Shown: positions 34,741 to 44,427, counted from the first letter of the stretch. The stretch is DNA of 64,000 bases from Paracoccus sigandri (GCF_003709565.1 NZ_QNRC01000010.1:97191-161190), one strand, 5' to 3'. Notes: a model not told the origin generated them from the sequence alone. Made by a program: numbers and translations.

Positions 34741-37275
34741 TCAGTCCTGCTGGCGCAGGATGCGGGCCGGGCGGGTGGCCAGCGGGCGCAGCGCGAACAG
34801 GATGCCCGCCGCCAGCACCGCCGCGACCCCGCCCGAGACGATGGCGATGGCCGACAGCGGCTCGAAGGCGAAATCCGTCTCCATCACGAAGGTGACGACC
34901 GCCCAGCCCGCCACCGCGCCGGCAAGGATCGCGACAGCCCCCGCCGCCGCCCCCATCAGCACCGATCGCAGCGCGAACGAGGCCAGCACCCAGCCCCGCG
35001 TAGCGCCCAGGGTGCGCAGCACCGTCGCCTCGAAGATCCGCTCGCGCTCTCCGGCGGCGGCGGTGCCGATCAGCACGACAAGGCCGGTCAGCAGCGTCGC
35101 GCCGGCGGCCCAGGCTGCGGCCGAGGCGATGGCGCCCAGCACGGCAGTCGCCTGGTCCACCGCGTCGCGGACCCGGATCGCGGTCACGTTGGGCATGTCG
35201 CCGGCGACGGCGCGCAGGATGCGGCCCTCGGCCTCGGCCCCGGCATAGACGGTGGCGATATGGGTATGCGGCGCGCCCGCCAGCGCCGAGGGGCTCATCG
35301 CCATGACGAAGCCCAGGCCACCGGTCGAGAAATCGACCTCGCGCAAGCTGGTGATCTCGCCCTCGATGTCGCGGCCCAGGATGTTGACGGTGATCCGGTC
35401 GCCCAGTTGCAGGCCCAGTTCCGCCGCCTCTTCCGCGCCGAAGGAGATCAGCGGCGGGCCGTCGTAACCGGCCGGCCACCATTCCCCCGCCGTGATGGTC
35501 GTGCCCTCGGGCGGGGCGTCGGAATAGGTCACGCCCCGGTCGCCGCGCAGGACCCAGTGATCGCCCGCGACCTCGGTGGCCGGGCGGCCGTTGATCCGGG
35601 TCAGGATGCCGCGCAGCATCGGCGCGGTCTCGACCCGCTCGACCCCCGGATCGGCGGCGAGCGTGGCGTTGAACGCGTCCAGCTGGTCGTTCTGGATGTC
35701 GAGGAAGAAATAGGCCGGCGCGCGGGCGGGCAGGTCGCGGTCGATGGCGGCGCGCAGGTTGGCCTCGATCTGGCCGACGCTGGCCAGCACCGCCAGCCCC
35801 AGGCCAAGCGACAGCATGACCGATGCGGTTTCCGAGCCCGGCCCGCCGACCGCCGCGAAGGCAAGCCGCAGCGCCGGGCGGCCGCGCATGATCCGGCTGC
35901 GCGCAAGGGCCCGCGCCAGCAGGCGCACCAGCCAGGCCGCCCCCGCCAGCAGCGCCAGCGCGCCGATCACGCCCACGGCGGTGCCAAGCGCCAGTTCCGG
36001 CGCGCCGGAAAACCACGCCGCCCCGCCCACCAGCAGCACCGCCAGCGCGGCGCTGACCAGCCACCAGACCGGCCGGGGCGCGGCCCCCGCGACGCCCACC
36101 GCCGCACGATAGAGCGCCGCCGCCCGGACCTGCGCCGTGCGCGCCAGCGGCCACAGCGTGAACAGCAGCGCCGTCACCAGCCCGTAGAACGCGGCCTCTG
36201 CCAGCGGCGCGGGCCAGGGCGCGAAGACGGCGGGCACGGGCAGCAGACGCTCCAGCATCGGGGCCAGCGCCAGCACCGCGCCCGTGCCAAGCGCCAGCCC
36301 GGCAAGGACGCCCAGCAGCGCCATGGCGCCGATCTGGACCAGATAGACCATGAAGATCAGCCGCTGTTCCGCCCCCAGGCTGCGCAGCGTGGCGATGGTC
36401 GCCGTCTTGCCCGCCAGATAGCTGCGCACCGCGGCGGACACACCCACGCCGCCCACCGCCAGCCCGGCCAGGCCCACCAGGATCAGGAAGGCGCCGATCC
36501 GGTCGATGAAATTCTCGGCCCCCGGCGCGGCGCGGCGGCTGTCGCGCCAGCGCAGCCCGGTGTCGCGGAACGCGGCCATCGCCTCGGCACGCAGGGCGTC
36601 CAGATCGGCGCCCGGCGGCAGGATCATGCGATATTGCGTGTCGTAAAGCGTGCCCGGCCCGATCAGGCCCGAATCCGCCAGCGCCCCGCTGGCCACCAGC
36701 GTGCGCGGCCCAAGGCCGAAGCCGCCCGCCGCCGCGTCGGGCTCATGGGTCAGCACCGCCATCAGCCGGAAGGATTGCGTCCCCAGCCGGAACTCGTCGC
36801 CGGGGGCGATGCCCAGCCGTTCGACCAGCACCGCATCCATCGCGGCGCCCGGCAGCCCGTCCGATCCGGCCAGAAGCGTCGCCATCGGCATGGGCGGATC
36901 GAGCCCCACCGCGCCCAGCAGCGGCCAGCCGTCGTCCACCGCCTTGACCTGGGTCAGCGCGCGATCCGCGCCCGCGCCCTCGCCCGTCACGGCCATGGAG
37001 CGGAAGTCCACCACCTCGGACACCCGCGTCGCGACACGGTCCATGAAGGCGCGTTCCTCGTCGGTGGCGAAGCGATAGGTGAACTGCATCCGCGCATCGC
37101 CGCCCAGCATGACCGCGCCCTGATCGGACAGGCCCTGCCGGACGGATTCGCGCACCAGCCCCACCGCCGCGATCGCCGCGACGCCGAGGATCAGGCAGGC
37201 GAGGAAGACCCGGAACCCCGCGAAGCCCCCGCGCAATTCGCGCCGGGCGATGCGAAAGGCCAGCGCCGCGCTCAT
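34741..37275 (-). CDS. FtsX-family ABC transporter permease (YbbP type)
   Basis: An 844-residue inner-membrane protein with one N-terminal helix, a periplasmic domain, two FtsX/MacB-type domains of three helices each and further helices, about ten in total. It begins MSAALAFRIARRELRGGFAGF, as in YbbP. Its 5' end overlaps the ATPase gene by 4 bp. YbbA-YbbP transporters are thought to export or extract lipid-linked substrates; in many proteobacteria they sit next to tesA as here. Confidence 0.9.
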   Translation of the reverse strand: MSAALAFRIARRELRGGFAGFRVFLACLILGVAAIAAVGLVRESVRQGLSDQGAVMLGGDARMQFTYRFATDEERAFMDRVATRVSEVVDFRSMAVTGEGAGADRALTQVKAVDDGWPLLGAVGLDPPMPMATLLAGSDGLPGAAMDAVLVERLGIAPGDEFRLGTQSFRLMAVLTHEPDAAAGGFGLGPRTLVASGALADSGLIGPGTLYDTQYRMILPPGADLDALRAEAMAAFRDTGLRWRDSRRAAPGAENFIDRIGAFLILVGLAGLAVGGVGVSAAVRSYLAGKTATIATLRSLGAEQRLIFMVYLVQIGAMALLGVLAGLALGTGAVLALAPMLERLLPVPAVFAPWPAPLAEAAFYGLVTALLFTLWPLARTAQVRAAALYRAAVGVAGAAPRPVWWLVSAALAVLLVGGAAWFSGAPELALGTAVGVIGALALLAGAAWLVRLLARALARSRIMRGRPALRLAFAAVGGPGSETASVMLSLGLGLAVLASVGQIEANLRAAIDRDLPARAPAYFFLDIQNDQLDAFNATLAADPGVERVETAPMLRGILTRINGRPATEVAGDHWVLRGDRGVTYSDAPPEGTTITAGEWWPAGYDGPPLISFGAEEAAELGLQLGDRITVNILGRDIEGEITSLREVDFSTGGLGFVMAMSPSALAGAPHTHIATVYAGAEAEGRILRAVAGDMPNVTAIRVRDAVDQATAVLGAIASAAAWAAGATLLTGLVVLIGTAAAGERERIFEATVLRTLGATRGWVLASFALRSVLMGAAAGAVAILAGAVAGWAVVTFVMETDFAFEPLSAIAIVSGGVAAVLAAGILFALRPLATRPARILRQQD

Positions 37276-37970
37276 TCGGCGGCGTTCCGCTGCGCGCCTT
37301 CGTCGGCGATCCGGCCATCGGCCAGAAGCACCACCCGGTCGCAGCGCGCCGCCAGTTCCGGCGCGTGGGTCACAAGGACCAGCGTCGCCCCGTGCCGGTC
37401 GCGCAGCCCGAACAGCAGGTCCATGATCGCCGCGCCGTTCGCGCCGTCCAGATTGCCGGTCGGCTCATCGGCCAGCAGGATCGCCGGGCGCGCCACGGCG
37501 GCGCGGGCCAGCGCCACGCGCTGCTGCTCGCCCCCCGACAGCTGCGCCGGGTAATGGCCCTTGCGGGTCGAAAGGCCCACGGCGGCCAGTTCCTCGGACG
37601 CCCGTTCAAAGGCGTCGGTCGCGCCGTTCAATTCCAGGGGAAGTGCGACGTTTTCCAGCGCGGTCATCGTCGGAATCAGGTGGAAGGACTGGAACACCAC
37701 CCCCATATTGTCCCGGCGGAACCGGGCGAGCTGGTCTTCGTTCAGGGCGGTCAGGTCACGGCCCTGCGCGATCACCTCGCCGCCGGTGGCGCGTTCGAGC
37801 CCGCCCATGAGCATCAGGAGAGACGACTTGCCCGAACCCGACGGCCCGACCAGCCCCAATGTCTCGCCGCGCGCCACCTGCAGGGTGATGCCGCGCAGGA
37901 TCTCGACCGGCCCCGCCGCGCCCGTCAGCGAAAGCCGCGCGTCGCGCAGCGCAATCACAGGTTCCGTCAT
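37272..37970 (-). CDS. ABC transporter ATPase (YbbA/LolD type)
   Basis: A 232-residue ATPase with Walker A GPSGSGKSS, signature LSGGEQQRVALARAA and Walker B ILLADEPTGNLDG, the form seen in LolD/MacB/YbbA ATPases. The start MTEPVIALRD is preferred; an upstream in-frame ATG would overlap the divergent tesA gene. It lies 13 bp from tesA and overlaps the FtsX-type permease gene by 4 bp, together forming the YbbAP transporter. Confidence 0.9.
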   Translation of the reverse strand: MTEPVIALRDARLSLTGAAGPVEILRGITLQVARGETLGLVGPSGSGKSSLLMLMGGLERATGGEVIAQGRDLTALNEDQLARFRRDNMGVVFQSFHLIPTMTALENVALPLELNGATDAFERASEELAAVGLSTRKGHYPAQLSGGEQQRVALARAAVARPAILLADEPTGNLDGANGAAIMDLLFGLRDRHGATLVLVTHAPELAARCDRVVLLADGRIADEGAQRNAAE

Positions 37971-37983
37971 CCATACCGCCCTT

Positions 37984-38670
37984 ATGCCCCGCCTTCGCAG
38001 GCAATATGGGGCCGTGCGGCGTTTCTGCAACCGCAAAGCGGCGGCCCTGGCGGCGGTGCTGCTGCTTGCCGCAAGCCCCGGCTGGGCCGAGCCGCTGCGG
38101 CTGGTCGCGCTTGGCGACAGTTTGACGCAGGGCTATGGCCTGCCGCCCGAGGACGGCTTCACCGCGCAGCTGGAACGCTGGCTGGCGGCCCAGGGCCGCG
38201 AGGTTCAGGTGGTGAATGCCGGCGTATCGGGCGACACGACGGCGGGCGGGCGGTCGCGGGTCGGCTGGGCGCTGGCCGACGGGGCCGATGCGATGCTGGT
38301 CACGCTTGGCGGCAACGACCTGTTGCGCGGCGTCGACCCATCGGTCAGCCGCGACAACCTGGACGCGATCCTGACCGAGGCCGCCGCGCAAGAGGTTCCC
38401 GTGCTGCTGATCGCAATGGAGGCGCCGGGCAATTACGGCCCCGACTACCGCGCCGCCTTCGACGCGATCTATCCCGAGCTGGCCGAGACGCATGGCGTGG
38501 CCCTGGCCGAGAGCTTCCTTGCCCCGCTGGTCGAGGGGACTGCGGACGGTGCGGCGATGCGCGACTTTCTGCAGGAGGACGGGCTGCATCCCAATGCCGA
38601 GGGCGTGGCGCGCATCGTCGAGGGGCTGGGCCCCAGGGTGCTGGAACTGATCGACACCGCGGCGGAATGA
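37984..38670 (+). CDS. tesA: Arylesterase / acyl-CoA thioesterase I (TesA), SGNH hydrolase
   Basis: A 228-residue periplasmic serine hydrolase of the GDSL/SGNH family. The four blocks are visible: GDSLTQG with the nucleophile near residue 46, NAGVSGDTT (Gly), GGNDLL (Asn) and DGLHPN (Asp and His). A signal peptide ends near SPGWAEP at about residue 36. The start could also be one of the later GTG codons. It is divergent from ybbA, the arrangement conserved across many proteobacteria. Confidence 0.9.
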   Translation: MPRLRRQYGAVRRFCNRKAAALAAVLLLAASPGWAEPLRLVALGDSLTQGYGLPPEDGFTAQLERWLAAQGREVQVVNAGVSGDTTAGGRSRVGWALADGADAMLVTLGGNDLLRGVDPSVSRDNLDAILTEAAAQEVPVLLIAMEAPGNYGPDYRAAFDAIYPELAETHGVALAESFLAPLVEGTADGAAMRDFLQEDGLHPNAEGVARIVEGLGPRVLELIDTAAE

Positions 38671-38818
38671 CGCCCATCGGCGGGCGGCCGGGGCGCACCC
38701 GGCGGCCGGCCGGTCTTGCGGCCCGTTCTTCGGGCAAGCTAAGGTCCCGGCGGATTTCGCGCGCGCAGGTCGGGGATCGGCCCGGAAATCCCATGCGAGA
38801 ACGGGAAGGGAGAGCTGC

Positions 38819-39625
38819 ATGGAGTCGGCCGTTCATCTCAGGACTGTGGACATCAGCTTTGCCGTCAGCGGCAAGCAGCCGTTTCGCGCGGTCGCCGGGG
38901 CGGACCTGCGCGTCGCCAAGGGCGAATTCGTGGCCATCGTCGGCCCGACCGGATCGGGCAAGTCGACGCTGCTGAACGCGGCGGCGGGGCTCTTGCGTCC
39001 CTCGGCCGGCGTGGTCGAGATCGAGGGCCGGCCGCTGGAGGGCCTGAACCGCAGCGCCGGCTATCTGTTCCAGGCCGATGCGCTGATGCCGTGGAAGACC
39101 TCGCGCGACAATGTCGCCATCTCGCTTGAAATCTCGGGCACGCCCCGGCGGCAGGCGCTGGCCCGCGCCGAGGAATGGCTGGAGCGCGTCGGCCTGCGCG
39201 GCTTCGGCGACCGTTATCCGCACATGCTGTCGGGCGGCCAGCGCAAGCGCGTGGCCATGGCGCAGGTGCTGATCCGCGATCCGGCGATCCTGCTGATGGA
39301 CGAGCCCTTCGGCCCGCTGGATGCGCAGACCCGGCTGATCATGGGCGATCTGCTGCTGGACCTGTGGCAGCAGGACCGCAAGGCGGTGATGTTCGTCACC
39401 CACGACCTGGAAGAGGCGATCTCGCTGTCGGACCGGGTGGTGATCCTGTCGACCGGCCCCGACGCCCGCATCATCGGCGATTTCCCGATCCCGCTGCCAC
39501 GCCCGCGCGACGTGTCGGAAATCAAGCTGGAGCCGGAATTCCAGAACCTGCACCGCGACATCTGGCACCTGCTGAAGGACCAGGTGCTGAAAGCCTATGC
39601 CCATAGCACGGCGGAGAAAGCCTGA
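38819..39625 (+). CDS. Nitrate/sulfonate/pyrimidine-type ABC transporter ATPase
   Basis: A 268-residue importer ATPase of the SsuB/TauB/ThiZ group: Walker A GPTGSGKST, signature LSGGQRKRVAMAQVL, Walker B ILLMDEPFGPLD and a C-terminal IPLPRPRDVSEIKLEPEFQ. A good AAGGGAGAG site precedes the ATG. Its stop overlaps the permease start by one base. First gene of a three-gene importer operon. Confidence 0.88.
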   Translation: MESAVHLRTVDISFAVSGKQPFRAVAGADLRVAKGEFVAIVGPTGSGKSTLLNAAAGLLRPSAGVVEIEGRPLEGLNRSAGYLFQADALMPWKTSRDNVAISLEISGTPRRQALARAEEWLERVGLRGFGDRYPHMLSGGQRKRVAMAQVLIRDPAILLMDEPFGPLDAQTRLIMGDLLLDLWQQDRKAVMFVTHDLEEAISLSDRVVILSTGPDARIIGDFPIPLPRPRDVSEIKLEPEFQNLHRDIWHLLKDQVLKAYAHSTAEKA

Positions 39626-40410
39626 TGCCCAGACCCGTCCTTCTGATGCTGCAGATCCTCGTCGCGGTCTTCGCGATCGCCTTCTGGTGGGTGCTGACCC
39701 GGACCTCGCTGTTCGGGGACCCGTCGCGGATCCAGTTCTTCTTCTCGACGCCGATGGACGTGCTGAACCGGATCATCGCGTGGTTTTCCTCGGGCCAGAT
39801 CTGGTATCACCTGTGGATCACGCTGATCGAGGCCGCGCTGGCCTTCGTGATCGGCACCGTGGCGGCGCTGATCCTGGGGTTCTGGCTGGCGCGGCGCCCC
39901 AGGCTGGCGGCGGTGTTCGACCCCTATATCAAGGCCGCGAACGCCCTGCCCCGCGTGGTGCTGGCGCCGATCTTCACGCTGTGGTTCGGGCTGGGGATCT
40001 GGTCCAAGGTCGCGCTGGGGTTCACGCTGGTCTTCTTCATCGTCTTCTTCAACGTCTACCAGGGCGTGAAGGAGGTGAACCGCACCGTGCTGCAGAACGC
40101 CCGGATGCTGGGCATGTCCGAACGCCAGCTGCTGCGGCATGTCTATCTGCCCTCGGCGCTCAGCTGGGTGTTCTCGTCGCTGCATATCTCGATCGGCTTC
40201 GCGGTCGTGGGCGCGGTGGTCGGCGAATATCTGGGCGCCTCGGCCGGGCTGGGCTATCTGATCGCGCAGGCCGAGGGCATGTTCGACATCGCCGGGGTCT
40301 TCGCGGGCATGTTCGTGCTGTCGGCCTTCGTGCTGATCATCGACTGGCTGGTCACCCTGGCCGAGCGCCGGCTGCTGATCTGGCAACCCGACAGCGATCA
40401 CCATCACTGA
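39625..40410 (+). CDS. Nitrate/sulfonate/pyrimidine-type ABC transporter permease
   Basis: A 261-residue permease with about six helices and the contact loop QNARMLGMSERQLLRHVYLPS. It follows the ATPase by a one-base overlap and precedes the binding-protein gene by 24 bp. Substrate is set by the latter. Confidence 0.88.
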   Translation: MPRPVLLMLQILVAVFAIAFWWVLTRTSLFGDPSRIQFFFSTPMDVLNRIIAWFSSGQIWYHLWITLIEAALAFVIGTVAALILGFWLARRPRLAAVFDPYIKAANALPRVVLAPIFTLWFGLGIWSKVALGFTLVFFIVFFNVYQGVKEVNRTVLQNARMLGMSERQLLRHVYLPSALSWVFSSLHISIGFAVVGAVVGEYLGASAGLGYLIAQAEGMFDIAGVFAGMFVLSAFVLIIDWLVTLAERRLLIWQPDSDHHH

Positions 40411-40434
40411 CATTCATCCAAGGGAGGGAACGAC

Positions 40435-41442
40435 ATGAAACTTACCGGCACGATCCTCGCCGCGGTCCTGGCGGCGACGGCGGCGGGCAGCGCCGCAGCC
40501 GACACGGTCCGCATCGCCATCGGCGGGTCCAGCTGCATCTGCTACCTGCCGACCGTGCTGGCCGAGCAGCTGGGCAATTACGAAAAGCACGGCCTGGACG
40601 TGGAGCTGATCGACTTCAAGGGCGGCTCGGCCGCGCTGAAGGCGGTGGTGGGGGGCAGCGCGGATGTCGTGTCGGGCTATTACGAGCACACGATCAGCCT
40701 GGCCGCCAAGAACCAGCAGCTTGCCTCTTTCGTCATCATGGACCGCCTGCCCGGCATCGCGCTGGTCGTCGCGCCCGGCAAGAACGACCAGATCGATTCG
40801 GTCGCCGACCTGGCGGGCAAGAACGTGGGCGTCACCGCGCCGGGGTCCTCGACCGATTTCTTCCTGAAATACCTGCTCTCGCGCGAGGGGCTGGACCCGA
40901 ACGCGGCCTCGGTGGTGGGCGTCGGCGTCGGTGCGACGGCGGTCGCCGCGCTGGAACAGGGGCGCATCGACGCGGTGGTGACGCTGGACCCGGCGATCTC
41001 GCAGCTGAAGAACCGCCACGAGGACCTGAAACTGCTGGTCGATACCCGCAAGGAGGCCGACGCGCGCAGCCTGTTCGGCGCGGATTACGCCGGCGGCGCG
41101 CTCTATACGCGGCAGGAATGGATCGACGCGAACCCGGAACAGGCCCAGGCGCTGGCCGCCGCGATCGTGGACACGCTGCACTATATCCACAGCAGCACCC
41201 CCGAGGAGATCGCCGGGCAGATGCCGCCCGAGCTGATCGGCGACACCGCGATCTATGTCGAATCGCTGAAGAACAGCCTGGAGATGATTTCCGAGACCGG
41301 GTTGATGGACGATGCCGCCGCCGAGGCGGTGCTGGAGGTGATGAGCTTCAATTCGCCCGAGATCGCCGGGGCGGAGATCGACCTGGCCGCGACCTATACC
41401 AACGAATTCGTCCAGGCGGCCGCGCCGCAACCCGCCGAATAG
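40435..41442 (+). CDS. ABC transporter substrate-binding protein (NMT1/SsuA-like)
   Basis: A 335-residue periplasmic protein with a signal peptide ending near AGSAAADT at about residue 22, then VRIAIGGSSCICYLPTVLAEQLG and an NMT1/THI5-like fold. Two cysteines near the start of the mature protein (SSCICYLP) are unusual for this group and might form a disulphide or contact the ligand. It is preceded by AGGGAGGGAA. Candidates for ligand are aromatic or aliphatic sulfonates, pyrimidine precursors or similar anions. Confidence 0.85.
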   Translation: MKLTGTILAAVLAATAAGSAAADTVRIAIGGSSCICYLPTVLAEQLGNYEKHGLDVELIDFKGGSAALKAVVGGSADVVSGYYEHTISLAAKNQQLASFVIMDRLPGIALVVAPGKNDQIDSVADLAGKNVGVTAPGSSTDFFLKYLLSREGLDPNAASVVGVGVGATAVAALEQGRIDAVVTLDPAISQLKNRHEDLKLLVDTRKEADARSLFGADYAGGALYTRQEWIDANPEQAQALAAAIVDTLHYIHSSTPEEIAGQMPPELIGDTAIYVESLKNSLEMISETGLMDDAAAEAVLEVMSFNSPEIAGAEIDLAATYTNEFVQAAAPQPAE

Positions 41443-41470
41443 GCCACGGCGGCGGATCGCACGGGCTTCG

Positions 41471-41500
41471 GTCCCGCCCCCGGCGATCGGGGGGCGGGAC
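41471..41500. terminator. Bidirectional GC hairpin terminator
   Basis: Arms GTCCCGCCCCC (41471-41481) and GGGGGCGGGAC (41490-41500) form a perfect 11-bp stem with an 8-base loop, located between the convergent binding-protein and dipeptidase genes. No T tract follows, as is common in this GC-rich group. Confidence 0.65.
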
Positions 41501-41509
41501 GCGCCGCCG

Positions 41510-42511
41510 CTATGCCCCCCAGACCTCGCGCAGCAGCGCCACCCAGTTCTCGCCCATCACCTTCTCGATCCGGGCGGCGGGCCAGCCGCGCCGCTCCATG
41601 GCGGCGGTCAGGCCGCCGGTATCGGCGATCGTGTCCATGCCGGCCGGATTGCGGATCGTCCCGAAGCGCGTCAGGCGGCGGGCATAGCCCTTGTCATGGG
41701 TGATCCAGTCGAAGAACCGCTGGTCATGGCCCTGGGTGAAATCCGTGCCATAGCCGACCCGGTCCTCGCCGCAGATGTTGATGACATAGTCGATCGCCTC
41801 GACATAGTCGTCGACCGTCGCATCGGTGCCGCGGGCCAGGAACGGGGTGAACATGGTCACGCCGACGAAGCCGCCGTGATCGATGATGAAGCGCAGCTCC
41901 TCGTCGCTCTTGTTGCGCGGATGGGCCTTCAGCCCGGCGGGCAGGCAATGCGAATAGGCGACGGGCTGGCGCGAGGCCAGGATGATGTCGCGGCTGCTGT
42001 TCGATCCGACATGCGACAGGTCGCACAGGATGCCCAGCCGGTTCATCTCGGCCACGACCTCATGGCCGAATTCCGACAGCCCGCCGTCATGGCCTTCGTA
42101 GCAGCCGGTCGCGACCAGGTTCTGGGTGTTGTAGGCCATCTGGATGATGCCGACGCCCAGCTCCTTGAACAGCGACAGATAGCCGATCTGGTCCTCCATC
42201 CCCGAGACGTTCTGCCAGCCCAGGATGATGCCGGTCTTGCCCTCGGCCTTGGCGCGGCGGATGTCGGCGGTGGTGCGGACCTGCAGGATCAGGTCGGAAT
42301 GGTCGCGGAACCACGCCTTCCAGCGCATGATGTTGCGCATGGTTTCGGTGAAGTTCTCCCAGATGCAGCAGGTGCAGTTGGCGGCGGTGATGCCGCCCTT
42401 GCGCATCTCGCGGAAGATCTCGGGCCCGAAATCCGAGACGATCAGGCCATCCACCACGGTCAGCCGGTCATGCAGAAGCCCTGCGCCCAGAGAGGGCGTA
42501 TATTCGTTCAT
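41510..42511 (-). CDS. M19 (membrane dipeptidase-like) family protein with altered metal site
   Basis: A 333-residue TIM-barrel protein of peptidase family M19. Classical members bind two zinc ions through an N-terminal HxD, a glutamate and two histidines. Here the first site reads VVDGLIVSDFG with no HxD, and the glutamate position is Gln in LGWQNVSG. The two histidines in LCDLSHVG and AYSHCLPAG and the conserved AHPRNKSDEEL are kept. This is the pattern of a widespread but uncharacterised subfamily (recollection), so dipeptidase activity should not be assumed. It lies 18 bp downstream of the polyamine-type importer ATPase gene and may be its co-transcribed catabolic partner. Confidence 0.85.
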   Translation of the reverse strand: MNEYTPSLGAGLLHDRLTVVDGLIVSDFGPEIFREMRKGGITAANCTCCIWENFTETMRNIMRWKAWFRDHSDLILQVRTTADIRRAKAEGKTGIILGWQNVSGMEDQIGYLSLFKELGVGIIQMAYNTQNLVATGCYEGHDGGLSEFGHEVVAEMNRLGILCDLSHVGSNSSRDIILASRQPVAYSHCLPAGLKAHPRNKSDEELRFIIDHGGFVGVTMFTPFLARGTDATVDDYVEAIDYVINICGEDRVGYGTDFTQGHDQRFFDWITHDKGYARRLTRFGTIRNPAGMDTIADTGGLTAAMERRGWPAARIEKVMGENWVALLREVWGA

Positions 42512-42529
42512 TGATGTCTCTCCATCGGT

Positions 42530-43600
42530 TCAGTGTTCGTTGACCAGCACGCCCGCCTCGGGCGCCCAATGCGCCCAGACCGCGGTTCCGCCCGGCAGCA
42601 CCGGCTGCCCGCCCAGGCCCGGCGCGCGCAGCCGCGCGCTGAGCATCGGCCCGGCATCGGTGCGGAGCTGATATTCCACGGCCGAGCCGTGATAGGTCAT
42701 GATCTCGACCCTGCCGGCCAGCGCGTTGCGCCCGGTCGCCGGCGGCTCGGTGGACAGCGAGATCTCCTCGGGGCGCAGGGCCAGGAAGGCGCGGCCGGCG
42801 ATCGGCGGCTGGCCCTGCAGGCGGACGGTCGGCCCGGCCTCGAAGGCGAAGCCCGCCCGGTCCGGGGTCATGCGCCCGGCCAAAAGGTTGGGGATGCCCA
42901 GGAAGCCGGCGGCGAAGGCGGTGCGCGGGCGGCCGAAGACCTCGGCCGGCGGGCCGATCTGCTCGACCCCGCCCTGATACATCAGCACCATGCGGTCGGC
43001 GGTGCTCATCGCCTCGTCCTGGTCATGGGTGACGAAGACGGTGGTCAGGCCAAGCGATTGCTGCAACTGGCGGATCTCGATCTTCATCTCGTGGCGCAGC
43101 GCGGCGTCGAGGTTCGACAGCGGCTCGTCCAGCAGCAGCACGTCGGGCTCGATCACCAGCGCGCGGGCCAGCGCCACGCGCTGCTGCTGGCCGCCCGAAA
43201 GCTGCTTGGGCAGCCGGTCGCCATATTGTCCCAGGCGCACGCGGGCCAGCGCCTCGCGTACCCGTTTCCCCGCATCCGCCCTGGAGACCTTGCGCATCTC
43301 CAGCCCGAAGGCGACGTTCTGGGCCACGGTCATATGCGGAAACAGCGCATAGTTTTGAAATACCATGCCCATGTTCCGCCGGTTCGGCGGCAGGCCGGTG
43401 ACATCGCGCCCGCCGACCGAGATCCGGCCGCTGGTCGCATCGACGAAGCCCGCGATCATGCGCAATGTCGTCGTCTTGCCGCAACCCGACGGCCCAAGCA
43501 GGGCGACCAGTTCCCCGTCGGCGATGCGCAGCGTCATGTTCCGCACGGCGACGGCATCGCCGTAATGCTTGGCGACATCCTGAAGAACGACTTCGGACAT
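42530..43600 (-). CDS. Spermidine/putrescine-type ABC transporter ATPase (PotA family)
   Basis: A 356-residue ATPase with Walker A GPSGCGKTT, signature [15 protein letters not shown] and Walker B VLLLDEPLSNLD, followed by a C-terminal TOBE domain from about residue 270 (FLALRPEEISLS). The start MSEVVLQDVAK is chosen for its AGGAGA site; a 40-residue longer frame is not conserved. It lies 11 bp after the PotC-type gene, with the M19-family gene 18 bp downstream. Substrates of this family include polyamines and other cationic or amino compounds. Confidence 0.9.
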   Translation of the reverse strand: MSEVVLQDVAKHYGDAVAVRNMTLRIADGELVALLGPSGCGKTTTLRMIAGFVDATSGRISVGGRDVTGLPPNRRNMGMVFQNYALFPHMTVAQNVAFGLEMRKVSRADAGKRVREALARVRLGQYGDRLPKQLSGGQQQRVALARALVIEPDVLLLDEPLSNLDAALRHEMKIEIRQLQQSLGLTTVFVTHDQDEAMSTADRMVLMYQGGVEQIGPPAEVFGRPRTAFAAGFLGIPNLLAGRMTPDRAGFAFEAGPTVRLQGQPPIAGRAFLALRPEEISLSTEPPATGRNALAGRVEIMTYHGSAVEYQLRTDAGPMLSARLRAPGLGGQPVLPGGTAVWAHWAPEAGVLVNEH

Positions 43601-43611
43601 GGCTTCTCCTT

Positions 43612-44427
43612 TCAGAAGGCGCGGCTGAGCTTGGCGTAGCGGTCGGTGACCAGCAGCAGCAGGGTGATGAGGGCGATCTGGACCGTGGCGACCGCGCCGA
43701 TGGTCGAATCGAAGTTCCATTCCAGATAGTTGATCAGCGCGATCTGCAGCGTCGTGCGGTCGGGGCCGACCAGGAACAGCGACTTTTCCAGATCGATGAA
43801 GGAATTGACGAAGGCGAACAGCGATCCCGCGATCACGCCGGGCTTGATGACCGGCAGCGTGACCCGGAAGAAGACCGTCAGCGGTCCTGCGCCGAGGCTG
43901 CGCGCGGCTTCCTCGACCGACGGGTTCATGCCGATCAGCGATGTCGTCACCAGCCGGATCATCCAGGGCAGCGCGATCAGGCTGTGGGCGGCGATCAGGC
44001 CGGGGCTGGATCCCGCGATGCGCCAGCCGGTCAGGAACTCGACCTCCAGGAAGAAGACGAAGAGCGAGCTTCCCCCGACGATCCCCGGCACGATCATCGG
44101 CGACATCAGGATGGTGTTGATCGTCTCGCGGCCGGGAAAGCGCGCCCTGGCCAGCGCGAAGCTGGCGGGCAGGCCCAGGATCAGCGCGATGGCGGTCGCG
44201 ATCAGGCTGGTGCGCAGGCTGAGGAAGAAGCCATTGCGGAAATCCGCCATCTGCCAGGCGCGGCGATACCAGTCCAGCGTATAGCCCTCGGGCGGCAGCG
44301 ACAGGATGCGGTTGGAAAAGAAGCTCATCCAGACGATGAAGATCAGCGGCAGGACGACGAAGCCGATCACCAGGACGCTGATCGCCGTGTATCCGATGCG
44401 GATGGTCTTGGCCTGTGCGTTGCCCAT
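43612..44427 (-). CDS. Spermidine/putrescine-type ABC transporter permease (PotC family)
   Basis: A 271-residue permease with six predicted helices and the contact loop EEAARSLGAGPLTVFFRVTLP. The start MGNAQAKTIRIGY overlaps the stop of the PotB-type gene by one base (TGATG), which decides it against a longer frame. Confidence 0.9.
   Translation of the reverse strand: MGNAQAKTIRIGYTAISVLVIGFVVLPLIFIVWMSFFSNRILSLPPEGYTLDWYRRAWQMADFRNGFFLSLRTSLIATAIALILGLPASFALARARFPGRETINTILMSPMIVPGIVGGSSLFVFFLEVEFLTGWRIAGSSPGLIAAHSLIALPWMIRLVTTSLIGMNPSVEEAARSLGAGPLTVFFRVTLPVIKPGVIAGSLFAFVNSFIDLEKSLFLVGPDRTTLQIALINYLEWNFDSTIGAVATVQIALITLLLLVTDRYAKLSRAF

Noticed and set aside
35260..37554. 764-codon plus-strand frame opposite the FtsX-type permease gene
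   Set aside because: No domain, no ribosome site and shadow-type composition; the minus-strand frame has transmembrane helices and FtsX features.
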